Source: Lachnospiraceae bacterium (GTDB lineage: Bacteria; Bacillota; Clostridia; Lachnospirales; Lachnospiraceae). From it: a stretch of DNA of 64,000 bases. Each line of letters begins with the position of its first letter. Position 1 is the stretch's first letter. This document shows, piece by piece, positions 59,130 through 64,000 of this stretch. A model generated the notes under the pieces. That model was not told the origin of the DNA and searched no databases. It was given only the letters and a program-made list of their open reading frames with translations. Location of the stretch: positions 248,001 through 312,000 of the forward strand of contig CAJTBO010000002.1 in NCBI GenBank assembly GCA_910573755.1. Direction: 5' to 3'. Made by a program: the position numbers and the translations under genes.

Positions 59130-60464
59130 TTGAAAAGAAAGGATTATGCAAAGATATGTTGCGTATTGGCTGTTTTGACAGCGGTGGTATTTATTTTGTA
59201 TCAAAGTAAATACAGTAAAGATGAAGAAGAAATCAGCCGGAGTGTGCCGGAGCTTCAAGAGGCAGTGGCTCAGGAACAGAAAGAAAAGAATCAGGGAGGG
59301 AAAGAGCAGAGAAGAGAAAATGGTTCCGTAGAAGTAGAGAAAATTTTGGAAGAAGAAAAGAAACGGGAAAAAATCGAACTGATGGATTATGTGGAACTTT
59401 CTGTGGAAGAGTTTATTGAAAAGACCGGGATACCTTTAAGCCAGATAGATGAAGATATCTGGAATACGGAGAATGCTGAAAATATATGGTATCCTGAAAA
59501 TGCGTCGGTATGGCTGAAGACGGATCATGACAGAATAGTTCATTTGTCTGTCAGGATGGAACATACAGGAAATGAAAAGGAAGCTGTATTCGCGGAAGCA
59601 TTTCCATATACTTTGGCAGGAATCAGGATGGATATGTCGGCTTCACATTATAAAGAGACTCTCCTAAGGGATGCGGCTATAGAAAATGTCAGCTATAATT
59701 CTGATGACTATACTAATTTGGAACTGTCTAAACGAGGAATAGAACGGCTGAGGCTTTGGGAAAGTATGGATATAATTGATATGGTGGAGGTAAAGATTGA
59801 CCTGTCCCTGAAAGAAAATACAGAAGGCATGGAGTATATATGGGAAGAACGTGTGTGCCAGAAAGAGGGTAGTAGAAATGACAGGCTGAAGGCGGCAGAG
59901 GAGCCATATAGGGAATTCCCGAACTGTTACAGAAAAGTGGAAAGCATCAATGAGACATTTGTATGGACAAGATATCCTTACCTTGCGATACCGGGCAATC
60001 CGGAGATGGAAAAAAATGCGAATGAAGTGATTGCAGAAGCGGTGAAAAAGGTGTGGGATAACACTTACGGATCGACTGGAGAAAATATCATAGTGGATGC
60101 GGAGTATAATATATCTTATGTGACAAGTAAATTTATCAGCATTTGCTTTTATGTGGATATACAAGATTACAGCGGAAGGAAAAGTCTTTGGCAGTATTGT
60201 AATATCAATATGGGAGAAAATGGCAGGAAGGCATATCTTTCGGATCTGGGAATCAGTAAAGAACAAGTTGCCGCGCGATGTGATGCCGGTCATGAATTTG
60301 GACCGGTAGATACAGAAAGTTTTTTGGAAGGTTATGATACAAACTGGGATCAATATTATATTGGGCTCAGAGAATATAACATTATTGTGAAACCATTGTA
60401 TGAGGAAGAAGGAAACCGGCAGTTTGGGGAACGTACTTGCTCTTTGGGAATTTCCAGGCTGTAG
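59130..60464 (+). CDS. membrane-anchored immunity protein for cassette G
   Basis: 444 residues, paralogue of 12457, 35149 and 62001: membrane segment (about 7-24), long Glu/Lys linker, M-D-Y-V-E-L-S-V-E-E-F-I-E-K-T-G near 90, W-T-R-Y-P-Y-L-A-I-P and C-N-I-N-M-G-E-N-G-R. TTG start with GGGAGGG about 6 nt upstream. Kept intact after the toxin decayed. Confidence 0.7.
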   Translation: MKRKDYAKICCVLAVLTAVVFILYQSKYSKDEEEISRSVPELQEAVAQEQKEKNQGGKEQRRENGSVEVEKILEEEKKREKIELMDYVELSVEEFIEKTGIPLSQIDEDIWNTENAENIWYPENASVWLKTDHDRIVHLSVRMEHTGNEKEAVFAEAFPYTLAGIRMDMSASHYKETLLRDAAIENVSYNSDDYTNLELSKRGIERLRLWESMDIIDMVEVKIDLSLKENTEGMEYIWEERVCQKEGSRNDRLKAAEEPYREFPNCYRKVESINETFVWTRYPYLAIPGNPEMEKNANEVIAEAVKKVWDNTYGSTGENIIVDAEYNISYVTSKFISICFYVDIQDYSGRKSLWQYCNINMGENGRKAYLSDLGISKEQVAARCDAGHEFGPVDTESFLEGYDTNWDQYYIGLREYNIIVKPLYEEEGNRQFGERTCSLGISRL

Positions 60465-60490
60465 TGGGGTATATTTTAAGAGGCGCGTGT

Positions 60491-60768
60491 TTGAAAAAAT
60501 GGTATGTAAAAGAACATATTTATCCTAACGGAATTTTTCAAACAAAATTATTTTGGTTGTTACTGCATTCTTATTCATTTGGTTTATTTCAAAATATGGG
60601 AGTGTGCCTGAAAAAAGAATATCAAAACGTAGAGGAAAAGCCGGAGGTAAAACGAAGGTGGAAGAAAAAACGGAACAGAGCGAAGAGATTTCTGTTCAAA
60701 ATGATATAGAGGAGTTCCAGAGAGTTTTGTGTTTATATTTGAATAGGATTGGGGTAAAAACCACTTGA
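60491..60768 (+). pseudogene. remnant of another membrane-anchored immunity protein
   Basis: Begins TTG with L-K-K-W-Y as in the protein at 12457. After a frame change it gives V-V-T-A-F-L-F-I-W-F-I-S-K-Y-G and a Lys/Glu-rich stretch ending E-E-F-Q-R-V. This looks like the anchor and linker of the same family without the ectodomain. Confidence 0.45.
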
Positions 60769-60878
60769 ACTATAATAATTATATAGTTTGCATTTCTGTC
60801 TCTGCGGAATTCGTGGACAATTCAAGATAATATTGGAACCAGATAATATTGCATTATTATGAAACTGCAACACGATAA

Positions 60879-60973
60879 CCTACCATTACCAGGGGACAGA
60901 GGCGGTGCCCGCTTCGGCTACCGACGGGGACGGCTCTCCTCCCAGACCGACCAGAATGGGCTCATGACAAGCT
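60879..60973 (+). pseudogene. tiny RHS remnant joining two distant repeats
   Basis: Reads Y-H-Y-Q-G-T-E-A-V-P-A-S (parent near 6268) and then R-L-S-S-Q-T-D-Q-N-G-L-M-T-S (parent near 6925): about 600 nt between them is gone. It is the only trace outside the parent of RHS sequence this far upstream. 60769-61144 otherwise has no gene. Confidence 0.7.
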
Positions 60974-60995
60974 GTGAGACAGCATTTTAATCCTA

Positions 60996-61020
60996 TTTGC
61001 GGCGGCGCAGTCGCCGCAAA
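60996..61020. other. GC-rich hairpin
   Basis: TTTGCGGCG / CGCCGCAAA, 9 perfect pairs with a 7-nt loop, in an AT-rich setting. Could be an insertion-sequence end or a terminator. Confidence 0.45.
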
Positions 61021-61144
61021 TTAAAATCTCCATTCCAAGATGAAAAATCCTACAGCGTGCACGGTAAAATGGCACGCTTTTGTCTTGCTTTTAGCAGGAA
61101 GTACGCTATGATGGTAACTGTAACAAAAGAAAAAGAAGAGGGAA

Positions 61145-61783
61145 ATACCGCTTGATAGACCGAGAGAGGCAGGAGAATATTGGGGAGATGAGTGGGCTGC
61201 ACCATCTTGGAAATCTGAAGAAGCTGTATATGACGAGAGTAGTAAGTATATAAATAAAGAGGCATACAGGATAGTGAAAGGCATGGGATTAGAACCAAGA
61301 GAGAAGGATGATCTTAAATTGATGGTAACCGAAGTATACGGAATAGAAAGATACTGGGTAGCGGTCGGACCAAGGGTAATGGTGCCGGATTATCCTTTTA
61401 TAGATGGCGAGCAAATCCCGTCAGATAAAATGAAATATGGAACATGTATAGATGTCATATTGAGGGACAGCGATTATAATACATATTTTATGCCTGCGAT
61501 AGTCGGAGATATCAAAGGACATACGCTGGGCAGTGGATATGCCAAGGGGGTGGATATAGATGGAAAGAAAATAAGTACGGGGAAAGACAGTGGTATTGGA
61601 TCAATAAATGGCATATACCAGACGGGGTATTCTTGGAAAGATGGAGAATTCGCTGAGGAATACAAAGAAGGTTATGATAAACCGAATGGGGCTGTGATTG
61701 AATTTATAAGGCCAAAAGGTACGAAAGATAATTTGTTAAGAACATCTGAGTTTGATATTCTTGGGATAATTGTTTATGATTAA
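61145..61783 (+). pseudogene. recurring-family toxin tip without RHS core
   Basis: Collinear with the parent tip from I-P-L-D-R-P-R (parent 11602) to the end F-D-I-L-G-I-I-V-Y-D, including V-A-V-G-P-R-V-M-V-P-D-Y, G-T-C-I-D-V-I-L-R-D and P-A-I-V-G-D-I-K-G-H-T. The core and the first ~110 tip residues are missing. An ATG at 61274 could in principle be used, but no ribosome site is evident. Confidence 0.75.
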
Positions 61784-61862
61784 AATTCAGGAACCTTTTA
61801 GTTGATTTTGTGGAAACAGGCGTATAAATATTGATAAACGGGATAGCTAAATAAAAATGAAT

Positions 61863-61902
61863 GTTGCTTCCATACATGTCTGATAAACGGTATGGAAGCA
61901 AC
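61863..61902. other. second copy of the toxin-immunity stem-loop
   Basis: Same 13-bp stem as at 12319-12358, again between the tip and the immunity gene. The whole segment from about 61784 to 62000 matches 12240-12456 almost base for base. Confidence 0.55.
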
Positions 61903-62000
61903 AATGGTATCCATGATTTTGGTTCGAATTACAGCATATTTTCAGAAAGCTGACGTAAGATATCAACTTCGCGGGACAGTTTTAGTTTGGAGGTACAGGC

Positions 62001-63314
62001 TTGAAAAAATGGCATATAACAATCATCTTAACAGGGGTTCTTTTCATATCAGTATTATTTTATGTGGCCTTGAAAAAAGGAAATCCTCAAAATGGCTACG
62101 AGAGGCCTCAGAATGTAACAGAAAAACAGACTGATGAAAAGGATATGCAAAAAGATGGGGAGGAAGTCCATGAGATTCCGATGATACCTGCCGCTGAGGA
62201 AAAAATTGAATTGACGGATTATGCCGACCTTCCGATAGAAGAGTTTATGGAAGAGACAGGGATAGCATTACAGCACCGTGAAAATGATTTATGGGCGACA
62301 GAGGATGAGGACATATGGGTAAAAACGGACCAGGGCAGAATTGTTCATATGAGTATTAGTAAATTACTGTATGACAGCGAGAGCGGAAAGTTCAGTATAG
62401 ATGAAGAATGGTTTCCGTATACGCTGGCAGGCATCAGCCCGAATGATAATCGTATGGATCTTGAGAACAGTGTTTTAAAAAATTCCAGTGCTGTAGATGA
62501 TGCAAAGGGACATTATTATTACAGCAACCTTTATTTATCCAAAATGGGGATAGAAAAATTGACCTTATCAGCATCATTGGGATACGGAGAAGTGGTACAT
62601 ACGATAGATGTGGACCTGGATATGTCTTTAAAGGAAAATGCGGAAGGGCTGGAGTATGTCTGGAAAGAAGAGGTAATGGAAAAGAGCGGAACATGCAACG
62701 ATAAATTGACGGAAGCAGACGGCTCCTATGCAGAGGTGGCGGACTGGTACAACGAAACCGGGGAGGTCAATAAAACGGGTGTATGGATCAAATATCCATA
62801 TCTTGAGATAGAAGGCAATGCTGAGATGACAGAAAATGCAAATGCAGTCATTTCGGAGGCAATAGAGAAGGTTGAAGACAGGGCTTATAAAAGCAGTGAT
62901 GAGAATGTTATATTATATGTAGATTATATTATAAATTATGTATCCAGTAAATTTATCAGTATTTCATTTATAGCAGATGTTACCAGCGACAGTAAAAAGG
63001 AAGATTTCGCTCAACGATGTAATATTAATATTGCCCAAAATGGAGAGAAAGCATATCTCGCAGATTTGGGCTTTACGAAGGAAAATATTGCCGAGGCGTG
63101 CAGTACGGCGGGAGTAAATCCGGCAAATATAGAGGCATACCTGGACGACTTTGATACAAACTGGGATCAATATCATATCGAGCCGATGAAGTATTATCTT
63201 TTTGTGCCTGCGCTGGAGGAGAGTGATGGACTGGTAGTGGTGGATGGGAAGAATGTTGTTTATGTGTGGAAAGATGGAACATTTTTATCTCAAAAAAATG
63301 AGGAAAATAATTGA
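62001..63314 (+). CDS. membrane-anchored immunity protein, near-identical to that at 12457
   Basis: 437 residues, TTG start with TTGGAGG 7 nt upstream, same anchor, D-Y-A-D-L-P-I-E-E-F motif and DUF3298-like end as the parent's immunity protein. Differences cluster around residues 150-175 (for example S-V-L-K-N-S-S-A-V-D-D-A against G-V-L-K-G-G-S-A-V-N-Q-G) and in the last 40 residues, hinting at matched specificity with the variant tip upstream. Confidence 0.75.
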   Translation: MKKWHITIILTGVLFISVLFYVALKKGNPQNGYERPQNVTEKQTDEKDMQKDGEEVHEIPMIPAAEEKIELTDYADLPIEEFMEETGIALQHRENDLWATEDEDIWVKTDQGRIVHMSISKLLYDSESGKFSIDEEWFPYTLAGISPNDNRMDLENSVLKNSSAVDDAKGHYYYSNLYLSKMGIEKLTLSASLGYGEVVHTIDVDLDMSLKENAEGLEYVWKEEVMEKSGTCNDKLTEADGSYAEVADWYNETGEVNKTGVWIKYPYLEIEGNAEMTENANAVISEAIEKVEDRAYKSSDENVILYVDYIINYVSSKFISISFIADVTSDSKKEDFAQRCNINIAQNGEKAYLADLGFTKENIAEACSTAGVNPANIEAYLDDFDTNWDQYHIEPMKYYLFVPALEESDGLVVVDGKNVVYVWKDGTFLSQKNEENN

Positions 63315-64000
63315 AAGATAACTCCGGAAACGGAAATGGCAACTCCGGAAATAACGGAAACGGAAGTGACAATAACAAGGAAAACAGCAAGAGCGAAGGC
63401 ACCGACGATGCAGGCTACGGCAATGCGACCAATGCCGAGGAACATAACAGCCAGAACCAGAGCGGCATCCTGTTCCCTGCAGCGGAGGAGATCAGCCGGA
63501 CAGAGACGGACCTGATCGCTATGATCAAGACCACCGGCAAGGAAAAAGACTATGAGCTGATCGAGTATATCCTGAATGTCAATACCCGGTATACGCAGGT
63601 ACTGATGGAGCTCAATGAAAACGGCGCGATGGATGCGGTCTACACCTACGGTGTATCCCGGCTGACGGAAGACCGGTTCACGGGAGAGAGCAACTTCTAC
63701 CTCTACGATCCGGCAGGAAACGTGGCGGGGATCACGGACCAGAATGGATATCTGTGGCAGTCCTATCGCTACGACGCTTTCGGCAATGCGACCTTCGGAA
63801 GCCCGCAGTATGACAATGAGCATACGTTCAATGCGGAGAGCTATAACCCGAATATCCGGAGCCAGTATCTGAGGGCGAGATATTATGATATGGTGAAAGG
63901 GAACTTCCTGACGGAGGACAGTTACCTCGGGGATATCAGGAACCCGCTGACGCTGAACAGGTATAGTTATTGTGTGGGGAATCCGCTGTTTTATGATGAT
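63315..64000 (+). CDS. displaced RHS cassette H, cut by the window edge
   Basis: Two bases after the immunity stop the frame reads D-N-S-G-N-G-N-G-N-S-G, then linker and RHS core to N-P-L-F-Y-D-D at the last base. Same join as cassette A. The tip lies beyond the window. No start codon or ribosome site. Confidence 0.8.

Overview
The window looks like a chromosomal region of a low-to-mid-GC Firmicute, most likely a Lachnospiraceae-type clostridium. This rests on AGGAGG ribosome sites with frequent TTG/GTG starts, an agr locus with a clostridial YQPKLP-type AgrD tail, a Tn4451-like serine-recombinase element, and several clostridial-type insertion sequences. No rRNA or tRNA gene was seen.

Layout. 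(1) 1-2,101: an agr quorum-sensing module. A GHKL sensor kinase (+) converges on agrB/agrD (-); no response regulator lies inside the window. (2) 2,102-2,333: a divergent control region. Identical 16-bp inverted arms sit exactly 23 nt upstream of a -10-like box on each side, so one regulator probably controls both agrBD and the toxin gene. (3) 2,334-12,239: a 3,301-residue secreted RHS/YD-repeat polymorphic toxin, followed by a membrane-anchored immunity protein. (4) 13,761-64,000: a long array of displaced RHS 3' cassettes. Each has truncated YD repeats, a Gly/Asn-rich linker, the conserved RHS core ending D-P-S-G, a different AT-rich C-terminal tip, and in most cases its own immunity gene. 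I count seven displaced cassettes (A to G), an eighth cut by the window edge (H), and several smaller remnants. Tips include a probable HNH/EndoVII-type nuclease, a GH19-like muralytic enzyme, and a recurring uncharacterised family seen five times (three full, two broken). The cassettes lack convincing starts or ribosome sites, while most of the immunity genes have them. They therefore look like a silent library of toxin tips that could replace the tip of the expressed gene by homologous recombination through the shared core.

Mobile DNA is packed between cassettes: an intact IS1182-like element, an IS630-like element with a likely -1 frameshift and an abutting MITE, two damaged IS110 copies, an IS200-type element, degraded transposases and a relaxase remnant present twice. 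One cassette (F) is split by a 6.4-kb Tn4451-like mobilizable element (large serine recombinase, RHH protein, two DUF6809-like proteins, RepA-like ATPase, MobV relaxase, TnpW). Its precise removal would restore the reading frame. A 250-bp inverted repeat flanks the rep-mob genes of that element.

Functional reading (inference): agr signalling drives a secreted RHS weapon, and immunity proteins protect the producer. Those paired with the recurring tip family and with the GH19 tip are membrane-anchored with RsiV/DUF3298-like ectodomains, implying wall-active toxins. Those paired with the nuclease-like tip and with some other tips are soluble.
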